Assembly: GCA_035995985.1 (NCBI GenBank)
Contig: DASYJY010000266.1
Span: 1-25,968 of the forward strand
Direction: 5' to 3'
Length of the DNA: 25,968 nucleotides
From: JADGNZ01 sp035995985
GTDB lineage: Bacteria; Acidobacteriota; Thermoanaerobaculia; Gp7-AA8
Shown: positions 13,788 to 21,988 of the stretch, piece after piece
How positions within the stretch are numbered: position 1 is the first letter of the stretch
Layout: every line of letters starts with the position of its first letter
The notes under the pieces: model-generated
The model's database searches: none
What the model was told of the DNA's origin: nothing
What the model saw: the letters and a program-made list of their open reading frames with translations, nothing else
Position numbers and translations under genes: made by a program

Positions 13788-15773
13788 ATGAAGACTCTTC
13801 TGCTCGCCATCGCGCTCGGCCTGTCGACATCGACGTTGTTCGCATTCGCGGATTTGAAACTGAGTGTCAATACGCCCACGGAGCCCATTCATGCCGGCTC
13901 TCAGTCTTCATACCAGTTTCTGGTTCAGAATCTCCGTGGTGAGAATGCGGTGAATGTGGCGGTCAACGTCTCGTCGACGGTCCCAATCTCGTGTCATTGC
14001 TCCGTCGGCACCATTTCTACGGCCGGTGTGACGTCCGTCGTTGTAACGTTCACGGCACCGCTGACGCCCGGACCTCTCACGATCAATGCCACGGTCAGCA
14101 GCGACACCGCGGACCCCGATCCATCCAACAACAGCGCCTCGACTACGTTGACCGTATCGGCCGATCCGGACGTCTACATCCACATGATTGCTCCGACGCT
14201 CCAGGACCTCTCCGTTCCGTTTCCGGTGACGTTTAGTTTTGGCAACAACGGCACCACCGATGCGCAGGACGTGGTGATGACGCTCGACTTCCGCGCCGAT
14301 GCCGGCGTGCAGTCGCTGCCGTCGAACTGCAGCAGTCCGTCCGCCGGCCGCATCGTCTGCCAGTTCGGCACAGTGGCTGCTCACGCGTCTGGAACATTCG
14401 CGATGACTCTGATCACGCCGCACGACTACGGAAGCGGCTCGGTCACTTTCACGGCAACCGCCGCCGAACGCGGGACGGACTTCGATCCGTCGAACAACAC
14501 CGGCGTCGCCACGATGGCGCTTTTCGACACCTTCCTGGTCACGACCACCGCCGATGCCGGGCCGGGCTCACTGCGCCAGGCGGTCATCGATGCGAACGCC
14601 ACGTGCGTGGGACCGATGTTCTGCACGATCGTCTTCCACATCGATGAACCATCGGCGGCTCCATGGAAGAGGATCACACTCGCGTCTCCGCTGCCGCCGC
14701 TGACAGCTTCCGCGTTGCACATCGACGGAGCAACGCAGACGAAATTCTCCGGCGACACCAACCCCGACGGCCCGGAGATCGCGATCAGCGGAGGCGGAAT
14801 GGTGGATGGCGACGGCCTGCTCGTCGCCACCTGCGGAGCGAACATCGCCAACCTCGCCATCGGCGGCTTCCTTAGGAATGGCATCTCCGTCACGGCGCCC
14901 ATTCCGCCGTGCGGAAGCGTTTATTACACCACGGAGCTGTCTCGCCTCTTCATCGGCACCGATCCTACCGGCTCGATCGCGGTTCCCAACGGACGCGGCA
15001 TCGGCACGTCCGTTCCGAACGGAAACGAATTCAATCAGGCTGGTGTGCCCACGAATATCCAGGAATGCGTGATCTCCGGGAATCTGCATAGCGGCGTCTT
15101 TGGAATGTCAGGAAGGCTGAACATCAGCAGCAGTCGAATCGGCGTGAAGGCGCATACAGACCAGCCGCTCCCGAACGGCAACGCCGGCGTGTTCATCGGC
15201 GCCGGCGGCTATGGCTCCGACGTCGGAGCGAACGTGTTGTCGGTAGCCTCGAACCCTCCCGATTTCGACGGCAATGTCATCGCCTTCAACGGACAAATGG
15301 GCGTCGCCGTGGCCCCGGGCGTCGCAGATGTGGCCATTCGCAACAACCGTATCTGGGGTAACGGGCTCCTCGGAATCGACATCGGCCTCGACGGACCGAC
15401 GCAGACGTCGGGCGGCATTTCCATGCCCTCGCTCACGCTCGCGCATTACGACCTGAGCATCGGAAAAACGGTCATCGAAGGAGACTCCAACAACAGTGCC
15501 CCCAACCCATTCAGTGTGACCATCGATTTCTTCGCCAATGATGCTCCGGATCCGACCGGTCTCGGCGAAGGCCAACGGCCTCTCGGCCGTGTCAGCGCGC
15601 AAGGCGCAGCGCCGTCTCACTTCCGCTTTACAGTGGACGCGGACCTCACCGGACAGTTCATCTCGGCCACGACGACGCGCACCCGCTTCGTCGGTTTCGC
15701 CAAGCCGCAGGGAATTGAACAGGGCTTCCTCACGCAGACCTCGGAGTTCAGCCCGACGATCGAAGTGCGCTAG
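13788..15773 (+). CDS. Large secreted protein with DUF11-like repeats and a beta-helix domain
   Basis: This 661-aa exported protein has a signal peptide at residues 1-21 (ending FAFA). Two Ig-like DUF11/CARDB-type domains follow (~22-128 and ~130-245), each ending in the hallmark DPSNNS or DPSNNT segment. The sequence VTTTADAGPGSLRQAVIDAN (~250) is the lead-in of the CSLREA-type right-handed parallel beta-helix, which continues to about 540 (NIANLAIGGF, NIQECVISGN, DVAIRNNRIWGNGLLGIDIG). The C-terminal ~110 residues are another beta domain without a recognised sorting signal. Such proteins are usually adhesive or polysaccharide-binding. No lyase residues can be assigned. The last 26 nt overlap the YdjC-like gene tail to tail. 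Confidence 0.85.
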   Translation: MKTLLLAIALGLSTSTLFAFADLKLSVNTPTEPIHAGSQSSYQFLVQNLRGENAVNVAVNVSSTVPISCHCSVGTISTAGVTSVVVTFTAPLTPGPLTINATVSSDTADPDPSNNSASTTLTVSADPDVYIHMIAPTLQDLSVPFPVTFSFGNNGTTDAQDVVMTLDFRADAGVQSLPSNCSSPSAGRIVCQFGTVAAHASGTFAMTLITPHDYGSGSVTFTATAAERGTDFDPSNNTGVATMALFDTFLVTTTADAGPGSLRQAVIDANATCVGPMFCTIVFHIDEPSAAPWKRITLASPLPPLTASALHIDGATQTKFSGDTNPDGPEIAISGGGMVDGDGLLVATCGANIANLAIGGFLRNGISVTAPIPPCGSVYYTTELSRLFIGTDPTGSIAVPNGRGIGTSVPNGNEFNQAGVPTNIQECVISGNLHSGVFGMSGRLNISSSRIGVKAHTDQPLPNGNAGVFIGAGGYGSDVGANVLSVASNPPDFDGNVIAFNGQMGVAVAPGVADVAIRNNRIWGNGLLGIDIGLDGPTQTSGGISMPSLTLAHYDLSIGKTVIEGDSNNSAPNPFSVTIDFFANDAPDPTGLGEGQRPLGRVSAQGAAPSHFRFTVDADLTGQFISATTTRTRFVGFAKPQGIEQGFLTQTSEFSPTIEVR

Positions 15774-16530
15774 GCGCTACTATCTCGATGCCGCGATCCG
15801 CGATTGCCTTGCGCACTCGCGGATCGCACAACGCCGCGGTTTCGCCGTTCCAGTCGTAGTTCCAATGCGGATACGCATCGACGTCGCTGCCGGGATGGGT
15901 GACAAGCTCCGTCGTCCGTTTCACGTGACGCAGTAGGTCAATGATGCGATCCGCTGTGAGATGGCCGGCTTCCATCACGCCGATCGTCGCACCGCCGGAG
16001 CCCAGCGCGTTCAACGCGGCGATGGAGAGACGGCGCATGATGCCTCCCCTGCCGCCGCGGTCGCGCACGCGGCGCACGTAGCCGATGCCGTATTCGTCCG
16101 CCAGTTTGCTCACGATCGCGAAAACGTGCGGCCACATGTGTACGTGCTGATGCCCATTCAGATGCGTGACGTGCAGTCCCGCCGCCAGGACGCGCTCGAT
16201 CTGCGCGCGCAGCTCACGCTCGATTGCGCCGACGTCCTTCTGTCCGAGAAGGAATCCGACGTACGAGCTCGGAACTGGCATCCCCGTCAGCGAGCGCTCC
16301 TCGACCAGCGTGAGATGAACGCCAACGTCGAGCGACGGCACATCGCGCAGTCGTTCGACCGCGTCATAGAACGCGACGCCGTTCGCGACGAGGCTGCATG
16401 CGGTCACAACGCCGTCGCGGTGCGCGCGGATCGCCCCCTCGGTCATCCCGCGATGCAGTCCGACATCGTCCGCGGTGACGATCAGCCGACGCGATGAAAC
16501 GGACGAGCTGCTCGACGCACTACCGGACAT
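15748..16530 (-). CDS. YdjC/ChbG-like carbohydrate deacetylase
   Basis: This 260-aa member of the YdjC family comprises metal-dependent deacetylases acting on chitobiose, other N-acetylated oligosaccharides or hopanoid/lipid-linked sugars. The core begins RRLIVTADDVGLHRGMTEG with D21-D22, then H72 (VGVHLTL) and H127/H129/H131 in HLNGHQHVH, matching the family's Asp-His-His zinc site. A conserved LVTHPGSD follows near the C-terminus. An unusual Ser-rich leader (MSGSASSSSSVSS) precedes the core, and no alternative ATG, GTG or TTG exists, so ATG 16530 is retained. That ATG lies only 14 nt from the divergent neighbour's ATG and has no Shine-Dalgarno. Glycosyltransferases downstream hint at glycolipid or cell-envelope work. 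Confidence 0.88.
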   Translation of the reverse strand: MSGSASSSSSVSSRRLIVTADDVGLHRGMTEGAIRAHRDGVVTACSLVANGVAFYDAVERLRDVPSLDVGVHLTLVEERSLTGMPVPSSYVGFLLGQKDVGAIERELRAQIERVLAAGLHVTHLNGHQHVHMWPHVFAIVSKLADEYGIGYVRRVRDRGGRGGIMRRLSIAALNALGSGGATIGVMEAGHLTADRIIDLLRHVKRTTELVTHPGSDVDAYPHWNYDWNGETAALCDPRVRKAIADRGIEIVAPSALRSSG

Positions 16531-16544
16531 AAGGAGAATTCAAC

Positions 16545-17024
16545 ATGCGAACACGTATCCTAACCATTCTCATCGTCCTCGCCGCCGCCACCGTGGCACA
16601 TGCTCAGGTCCCGCAGGTCCGGCAGTACGCAGCCAAGTTCGTTTGCGGCACGTCGAACGGTAAGGCATTCAATGTTGCGCCGGGCACGTACCTCACGACC
16701 ATCAACGTTCACAATCCAGCGCGCACCGGCGGCATCGGGTTCCGGAAGAAGTTCGCGCTGGCCGAGATGGACGAGAAGGCCGGTACGATTTCGCAATGGT
16801 TCGACGCTAAATTGGCGGCCGATCAGGCAATGCAGATTGACTGCCGCAACATTTACGCGCACCTCGGAATCGCGGTCGGCACGTTCATCGACGGCTTTGC
16901 CGTGATCGAGCTGTCGCCGAAACAAGAACTCGACGTCGTCGGCGTCTACACGGCAGGGCCAAGCGGCGGCGGCGCCGTTTCAACGATGCACCTGGAACGC
17001 GTCGCCGGCCGCCTCACGCAGTAG
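16545..17024 (+). CDS. Small secreted protein of unknown function
   Basis: This 159-aa protein has a signal peptide (MRTRILTILIVLAAATVAHA, then QVPQV). The mature part is beta-rich (GTYLTTINVHNP, GTFIDGFAVIEL, LDVVGVYTAG) and has just two cysteines, C34 and C100, which probably form a disulfide. A single compact periplasmic or extracellular domain is likely. No family was recognised. ATG 16545 is fixed by AAGGAG eight nt upstream, which lies in the 14-bp gap between this gene and the divergent YdjC-like gene. Its promoter must therefore lie inside the YdjC-like coding sequence. It ends 3 bp from the convergent GT2 gene. Confidence 0.8.
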   Translation: MRTRILTILIVLAAATVAHAQVPQVRQYAAKFVCGTSNGKAFNVAPGTYLTTINVHNPARTGGIGFRKKFALAEMDEKAGTISQWFDAKLAADQAMQIDCRNIYAHLGIAVGTFIDGFAVIELSPKQELDVVGVYTAGPSGGGAVSTMHLERVAGRLTQ

Positions 17025-17027
17025 CAC

Positions 17028-17819
17028 TTACGTCTCGATCGGCTGGCGGTCGTCCGCGAGGACGGCCGCCTCGCGCTTTTCGCGCACGACGCGCTGCACT
17101 TCCTCGTACGATACCCGCTCGCGCATCTCGGGATAGAGCTTGATCAGCTCGCGGAAAATTTTGAAGATCACGCGCGGCGATGAGAGATGCGACTCGCCGC
17201 GGATGCGTGGAAAATAATCGAGGCCGATCTGCTGGATCGTGAAACCGCGGTTCTTCGCTTTCACGATCAGCTCCGCGTCGATCAGCGACCCTTCCGACTT
17301 CAACTCCACGGCATCGATGACCTCGCGCTTCATCAGCTTGAACGAGAAGTTGATGTCGCGATGCGGCCAGCCGAACAGCACGCCAATCAGCCCGTTGTAG
17401 AGATACGAATAGAGCGTGCGCTTCGGACCTTCGAGCGTGCGGTCGAGGCGATAGCCGGCGATCAGGTCCGCGCCGGTCACCGCCATCGCCCGCATGGCGC
17501 GGCCGAGGGCGTCGGGATCGAAGGGAAGATCGGCGTCCATGTAGAGGACGAGATCCTTCGTCGCCTCGGCGAAGCCGGTCTTGAGCGAGCCGCCAAGCTT
17601 GCGATTGTGTTCGTGGCGAATCATCCGGATGCGCGGATTCTCGGCGGCGCGGCAGGCGACGAGAAACGGCGAGCGGTCTGTCGACGCGTCGTCGACGATG
17701 ATGATTTCGTAGTCGTCCGCGTACTTCGTGCACGCCTCGACGGCCGCCGTGACGGCATGCTCGATGTTCAACTCTTCGTTGAACATCGGGATCACCAGCG
17801 ATACGGAAGGAGTGGACAC
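17028..17819 (-). CDS. Family 2 glycosyltransferase, dolichyl/polyprenyl-phosphate mannosyltransferase-like
   Basis: This 263-aa cytosolic GT-A enzyme opens SVSLVIPMFNEELNIEHAV and carries nucleotide-sugar motifs D43-D44 (IIVDDASTD) and D95-A-D97 (YMDADLP). GSLIDAELIVKAKNRGF and a polyprenyl-phosphate-type segment (DYFPRIRGESHLSSP) follow. There is no C-terminal membrane helix. It probably loads a sugar onto a polyprenyl phosphate for a membrane GT-C enzyme, and the preceding gene encodes just such a candidate, 21 bp upstream. The start is GTG 17819 without a Shine-Dalgarno. TATCAT lies 9 nt before it, so it may also have its own promoter. Confidence 0.9.
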   Translation of the reverse strand: MSTPSVSLVIPMFNEELNIEHAVTAAVEACTKYADDYEIIIVDDASTDRSPFLVACRAAENPRIRMIRHEHNRKLGGSLKTGFAEATKDLVLYMDADLPFDPDALGRAMRAMAVTGADLIAGYRLDRTLEGPKRTLYSYLYNGLIGVLFGWPHRDINFSFKLMKREVIDAVELKSEGSLIDAELIVKAKNRGFTIQQIGLDYFPRIRGESHLSSPRVIFKIFRELIKLYPEMRERVSYEEVQRVVREKREAAVLADDRQPIET

Positions 17820-17828
17820 TGGCCGCGA

Positions 17829-17834
17829 ATGATA
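17829..17834 (-). promoter_or_regulatory. Possible -10 box of the GT2 gene, near-leaderless
   Basis: TATCAT on the minus strand lies in the 21-bp gap between the two glycosyltransferase genes, 9 nt before GTG 17819. It implies a leader of 1-3 nt if used. Readthrough from the upstream gene is the alternative. Confidence 0.35.
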
Positions 17835-17840
17835 CCCCTG

Positions 17841-19637
17841 CTACTGGCTGACGAGCTTCGTCAGCTGCACCGCGAGTGTGCGCGGATCGGCGTTGTGGAG
17901 CAGCGCGCCGGGCGAGAACGAATGCGCGGAGCGCAGGCGGATGTCGATCTGCGGCTCGGCCGGCAACGCCAGTTTCGTCACCAACGGCTCCTTACCGACA
18001 TTGACGACGGCGACATCGCGTCCGTTCACCGAAATTTGCACGGCGTTCGTTTCGTACGGCACGTCACTCGAAAAACGCAACGTCACCACCGCCTCGGCGC
18101 CGTGCGCGCGCGGCAGACGAATCGTCGCATCGGGACTGAGCCAGCGCCACTCATCGCCAGCCGCCGTCCACTCGAGCGGGTACACACCGCGAACCGGCAG
18201 ATAGCGCTCGCGCGGCGGCATGGGGACGATGGTCACTGTTCGATAAAAACCCCGCGTCAGTTTGTCGTACGCGTCGCTGGCCGGCCAGGTGAAGACGTGT
18301 GCGCCGTTCGCGTTCGAAGCACCGTTCGCGATCAGGTCGAGCGGAACGTCGGGACGGTCGTACAGCTCTGCGATCGCTCTCTCGATCGGCACGACGCGAA
18401 ACCGCGACAGCAGATATTCGGCATGCGGCTTGAGCGCGACATCGTACGCAACGACGCTGCGGACCGGGAGGTTGGCGTTCGCGAACGCCGCCGCGGCCGC
18501 GGGCGGCGACGCCACCTTCGTCCGCGCGCCAACCAGCGGCCAGACGTACGCGAGCGTGGCGATGGCGAAGATGGCGGTAACGATTACCGGCGTCGCATTG
18601 ATCTTCACGCTGCGCTTGACGGCGTCCAGTCCGAGCGCGGCCAGCAACGCGATCACGATCATGACCGGCAGGCTGTAGCGCGCTGCGTCCGCCGGATCCA
18701 TCCAGCCGAGCTCGAAGATGAGCTGCACGATCGTGAATGCGACCAACGGCCAGAGAGTCGAACGGAACTTGTCGCGACGCAACCGCCGCGCGAACGCAGC
18801 GACCCCGAGGAGTGCGCAGGCGAAGAGCGGGAGCGTGACGTATTTCGTTCCCCACGGATGGAAGAGGAATCGCACGACGAGTTGCACCAGCGACTTACCA
18901 CCGCGGGAAAGCGAGGCATCGTGCGCTGCCACGTACCGCGCCTGCTTCGCCTCATACAGCCGCGTGGCCTCCAAACCTCCGGCGGCGTCGACGAGCGGCA
19001 GGAACCACATCGCCGAAAACAATCCGAACGCGATCACGCACGCCGCCCGTTGGCGCATCGTGCGCATCTGCAACAGCGCGATGATTAGCATCGGCGCGAT
19101 TGGAATCATGAGCTGCGGCCGCGTCCCGATCGCCGCCGACGTCCAGATGCCGACGGCGATGGCGTTCCGATCGTGCTCCGCGTCGTGCGGACTGCTGATC
19201 GCGAACAGCGCCAGCCCGAGGAACATCATGGCCGGCCCGTCCGAAAGCGCGAGCGTGCCGTGGACCAGCATCGACGCGGAGAAGTAGTAAATCAGCGCAC
19301 CGCAGACGGCGAGGTCGGGATCGTCGATCCAGTTGCGGAAGGCGCGAGAAATCGCCACGAACCCGATCGGCGCCGCGACGATGCTGAAGACGACCAGCGC
19401 GCGCCATGGATCGTGGATGAACCACGCAAACACCTTCCCGATCAGCACCAGCAGCGGAAATCCCGGCGGATGCGGGTGGTACCGCGACGGATCGAAGTTC
19501 TTCACCGCTTCGGCGAACAAAAACTCGTCGTTCTCCCACGGCGTGCGCGGCGCGGTGAGGATGCGCGAAACCAAAACGAGCACGGCTCCGACCGCCTCGC
19601 GCCACCAGCCCCGTACAATCGCTCGCGTGGGATTCAT
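17841..19637 (-). CDS. Polytopic membrane protein, probable GT-C (PMT/ArnT-like) glycosyltransferase
   Basis: ATG 19637 gives 598 aa. The frame is open further upstream, but that extension would cross the methyltransferase gene and is Arg-rich and unconvincing. After the first helix comes an acidic first loop, TPWENDEFLFAEAV, with E35/D37/E38, the place where GT-C enzymes keep their catalytic acid, followed by HPHPPGFPLL. About eight to ten further helices follow in the first ~420 residues (LVVFSIVAAPIGFVAI, MMFLGLALFAIS, LMIPIAPMLIIALLQM). A soluble C-terminal region (~430-598) resembles the periplasmic domain of such transferases. Known relatives use polyprenyl-phosphate sugars, matching the GT2 gene 21 bp downstream. 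The acceptor is unknown. Confidence 0.8.
   Translation of the reverse strand: MNPTRAIVRGWWREAVGAVLVLVSRILTAPRTPWENDEFLFAEAVKNFDPSRYHPHPPGFPLLVLIGKVFAWFIHDPWRALVVFSIVAAPIGFVAISRAFRNWIDDPDLAVCGALIYYFSASMLVHGTLALSDGPAMMFLGLALFAISSPHDAEHDRNAIAVGIWTSAAIGTRPQLMIPIAPMLIIALLQMRTMRQRAACVIAFGLFSAMWFLPLVDAAGGLEATRLYEAKQARYVAAHDASLSRGGKSLVQLVVRFLFHPWGTKYVTLPLFACALLGVAAFARRLRRDKFRSTLWPLVAFTIVQLIFELGWMDPADAARYSLPVMIVIALLAALGLDAVKRSVKINATPVIVTAIFAIATLAYVWPLVGARTKVASPPAAAAAFANANLPVRSVVAYDVALKPHAEYLLSRFRVVPIERAIAELYDRPDVPLDLIANGASNANGAHVFTWPASDAYDKLTRGFYRTVTIVPMPPRERYLPVRGVYPLEWTAAGDEWRWLSPDATIRLPRAHGAEAVVTLRFSSDVPYETNAVQISVNGRDVAVVNVGKEPLVTKLALPAEPQIDIRLRSAHSFSPGALLHNADPRTLAVQLTKLVSQ
19614..19619 (+). promoter_or_regulatory. 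-10 box giving a leaderless mRNA for the methyltransferase gene
   Basis: TACAAT lies 7 nt before GTG 19627, with no ribosome-binding site. It lies within the first codons of the divergent GT-C gene. The position 17 bp upstream (ACCGCC) is not a -35. Confidence 0.45.
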
Positions 19638-20250
19638 CCAGGCGTTAATCGTACTGCACCGCGTTTTTCGCAAACGCACGCCGCGCGACCGCATCCACAT
19701 CCTGCTTCGCTTCCTGACCTCGCCGATGCTTCGCGTGCTGCACGCGCTGCCGCCGAACGGATCGCTCCTCGACATCGGCGCGGGTCACGGCCTCTTCGCG
19801 GTGCTCGCATCAGGAACGCGGCGCGTCATCGCCGTCGAACCGGACGCGCGCAAAGTGCGCCGCATCTCCTCAATTGACTTCGCGATCGGGTTCGACGACG
19901 CAATCACCGGCACCTTCGACGCAATCTCGATCATCGACGTCCTTTACAAAATCCCGCTCGATGAATGGGACGCGCTCCTGTTGCGCTGCCTCGCCCGCTT
20001 GCACTCCGGCGGCCTTCTCATCATCAAAGAGCAGGATCCGACAGCGCGATTCAAGAACGCCTGGAACGCGATCCAGGAACGCTTTGCGTCAGCGATCGGA
20101 TTGACGCTCGGTGAATCGTTCACCTACGAAGCTCCGTCGGATTTCATCGCGCGACTGACTCGCCTCGGCTTCGAAGACGCGCAATCCAAGCGCATCGATT
20201 TCGGATTCCCGCATCCGCACGTGCTGTACACCGCGCGAATCAAAGCGTAG
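19627..20250 (+). CDS. Class I SAM-dependent methyltransferase
   Basis: This 207-aa Rossmann-fold methyltransferase has an N-terminal helix pair (LHRVFRKRTPRDRIHILLRF) that precedes motif I, LLDIGAGHGLFAVLA, the SAM-binding glycine loop. The acidic end of strand 2 follows (IAVEPD), then motif IV-like FDAISIIDVLYKIP and LHSGGLLIIKEQD. The C-terminal strands end FGFPHPHVLYTARI. The basic N-terminus and context with envelope-type glycosyltransferases suggest a lipid or glycolipid acceptor, but this cannot be shown. The start is GTG 19627, giving a conventional N-terminus and an 11-nt overlap with the start of the divergent GT-C gene. There is no Shine-Dalgarno; TACAAT is 7 nt upstream. Confidence 0.85.
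   Translation: MGFIQALIVLHRVFRKRTPRDRIHILLRFLTSPMLRVLHALPPNGSLLDIGAGHGLFAVLASGTRRVIAVEPDARKVRRISSIDFAIGFDDAITGTFDAISIIDVLYKIPLDEWDALLLRCLARLHSGGLLIIKEQDPTARFKNAWNAIQERFASAIGLTLGESFTYEAPSDFIARLTRLGFEDAQSKRIDFGFPHPHVLYTARIKA
19648..19653 (-). promoter_or_regulatory. Possible -10 box of the GT-C gene inside the methyltransferase gene
   Basis: TACGAT on the minus strand is 10 nt before ATG 19637, which lacks a ribosome-binding site. It lies within codons 8-9 of the divergent methyltransferase gene. Confidence 0.35.
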
Positions 20251-20302
20251 CGACGCGATATCATCACCCTCCCAAAAATCGCAGCACCGAAGGAGCCTCA
20301 CC

Positions 20303-21535
20303 GTGCCCAGCTTTCCCGGCGTTGATTACATGGATATCGATTCGCTCTTCTCCGAGGAAGAGCTGATGGTGCGTCAGACCGTGCGCGACTTCGTCGATGA
20401 GGAAGTCATCCCCATCATCGAAGAAGCAAATCGCAAGGAAGAGATGCCGATGCACCTCATTCCCAAGATGGCCGAGATGGGTCTCTTCGGCGCCACGATC
20501 AAGGAGTACGACCTTCCCGGTCTCAACCAGGTCGCGTACGGACTGATCATGCAGGAACTGGAGCGTGGCGATTCTGGTCTGCGTTCGTTCGCGTCGGTGC
20601 AGTCGGGCTTGGTGATGTATCCGATCTACACCTACGGCTCCAAAGAACAGCGCGACTACTGGATTCCGAAGCTCGCCGCGGGCGAAAAAATCGGCTGCTT
20701 CGGATTGACGGAGCCCGACTTCGGCTCCAACCCCGGCGGCATGCGCACGTACGCGCGCAAGGACGGCGACTCGTGGGTTCTCAACGGCGCCAAGGCGTGG
20801 ATCACGAACGGATCGATCGCCGACGTGGCCGTGGTCTGGGCCAAGCACGACGGCGTCATCCGCGGCTTCCTCATCGAGAAGGACACGCCTGGCTTTTCGA
20901 CCGCCTATCACATGGGCAAGTTCTCGCTGCGCGCGTCCGTGACGTCGCAACTCTTTTTCGAAGATTGCCGCATCCCCGCCGAGAACGTGCTGCCGGAAAC
21001 GAATGGGATCAAGTACCCGCTCGGCTGTCTCACCCAAGCCCGCTACGGCATCGCCTGGGGAGCCCTCGGCGCAGCGATGTCCGTCTACGAAACGGCGCGG
21101 ACGTACGCGAAATCACGCATCCAGTTCGGCGGACAGCCGATCGCCTCGCACCAACTCGTGCAGAACAAACTCGCCTGGATGATCACCGAGATCACGAAGG
21201 GCCAACTGCTCGCGCTGCAGATGGGACGCCTCAAGGATCAGGGCAAACTGAAACCGCATCACGTGTCGATGGGCAAGATGAACAACGTCAACATCGCCCT
21301 CGAGTGCGCCCGCTCCGCCCGCGACATCCTCGGCGCGAACGGCATCAGCGACGAGTACCCGATCATCCGCCACATGCTCAACCTCGAATCAGTGAAGACC
21401 TACGAGGGCACACACGACATCCACAACCTGATCATCGGCGAGGCGGTCACCGGCATTCCCGCCTATAACCCACCGATGTCCGCCAAGGACGAGCGCGAAG
21501 CGACGGCGCGGCGGGAGGCGGAAGCGACGAAGTAA
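20303..21535 (+). CDS. gcdH: Glutaryl-CoA dehydrogenase (acyl-CoA dehydrogenase family)
   Basis: This 410-aa FAD enzyme oxidises and decarboxylates glutaryl-CoA to crotonyl-CoA in lysine and tryptophan (or benzoyl-CoA) breakdown, passing electrons to ETF. Diagnostic features are R94 in GLRSFASVQSGLVM, where the human enzyme has the glutarate-binding Arg, the FAD/substrate motif CFGLTEPDFGSNPGGM, CLTQARYGIAWGALGAAM, and the catalytic base E368 in YEGTHDIHNLIIG. This residue set favours GcdH over short-chain acyl-CoA dehydrogenases. The start is GTG 20303, fixed by AAGGAG seven nt upstream. The gene is probably transcribed alone; TATCAT at 20259-20264 is a candidate -10. No other lysine-degradation gene is nearby. 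Confidence 0.93.
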   Translation: MPSFPGVDYMDIDSLFSEEELMVRQTVRDFVDEEVIPIIEEANRKEEMPMHLIPKMAEMGLFGATIKEYDLPGLNQVAYGLIMQELERGDSGLRSFASVQSGLVMYPIYTYGSKEQRDYWIPKLAAGEKIGCFGLTEPDFGSNPGGMRTYARKDGDSWVLNGAKAWITNGSIADVAVVWAKHDGVIRGFLIEKDTPGFSTAYHMGKFSLRASVTSQLFFEDCRIPAENVLPETNGIKYPLGCLTQARYGIAWGALGAAMSVYETARTYAKSRIQFGGQPIASHQLVQNKLAWMITEITKGQLLALQMGRLKDQGKLKPHHVSMGKMNNVNIALECARSARDILGANGISDEYPIIRHMLNLESVKTYEGTHDIHNLIIGEAVTGIPAYNPPMSAKDEREATARREAEATK

Positions 21536-21545
21536 TCCAGGCGCC

Positions 21546-21988
21546 TCACGTTGCCGCGTGCTCAGCGAGAGGGTTGGTGTAGCGGACCTCCGGAAACCGG
21601 GAGAAGTCTGTGTCGGCGGTATGTACGATTCCCCGGTTCTCCAACGCGTAGGCGGCGATCTGAGCGTCGGTAGTGAGGTCGCGGCTGAACGCGGCAGCGA
21701 GCAGCAAATCGAACGCGATTTTCACGTGATGTGCTCCGGGCCGCAGCATGCGGATTCCCGGAAGTGACAGCCACTCCTCGACGATCCCTGTCGCCTGTTG
21801 CAACTCCATCGGCGGCACGAAGACACGACGATCAGTCGCGATCCGGATGAAACCAAACAAGACGGCGGCGGGATGCCCACCTCCTCGCCACGCTCTACTA
21901 CTCCTTCCCACCAACGCTTGGCGGGGTCGTGGAGAGGAAACACCGCAAAGTACGCGTACAGAAGAAGGTTGATGTCAGGGATGATCAT
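21546..21988 (-). pseudogene. vapC: Frameshifted VapC-type PIN-domain toxin
   Basis: The reading begins at ATG 21988 (MIIPDINLLLYAYF ... RWWEGVVERGEEVGIP) with the first PIN aspartate D5. It then continues only in another frame (AAVLFGFIRIATDRRVF ... DLTTDAQIAAYALENRG ... TADTDFSRFPEVRYTNPL), which holds the later PIN acids. Joined, they give a normal ~144-residue VapC. The break lies at a GGG run (21870-21872, CCC on the coding strand), and adding one base would restore the frame. As read, frame one runs out into a Ser/Arg-rich 88-residue product without the active site. The ATG overlaps the vapB stop by four bases (ATGA). True inactivation, sequencing error and a slippery site are all possible. 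Confidence 0.85.

Noticed and set aside
17187..19088. A 633-codon open frame on the plus strand antisense to the two glycosyltransferase genes
   Set aside because: Its translation is an Arg/Asp/His-rich string with no signal peptide, hydrophobic core or motif. It mirrors the GC-rich codon use of the real genes on the other strand.
19333..19626. A longer N-terminus for the methyltransferase (open frame back to 19333)
   Set aside because: The extension is antisense to the GT-C gene and low in recognisable structure. GTG 19627 gives the usual methyltransferase N-terminus and has a -10 box in the right place.
19638..19775. A 46-residue N-terminal extension of the GT-C protein from 19775
   Set aside because: The extension is Arg/Ser-rich and lies antisense inside the methyltransferase gene; the membrane protein starts naturally at ATG 19637.
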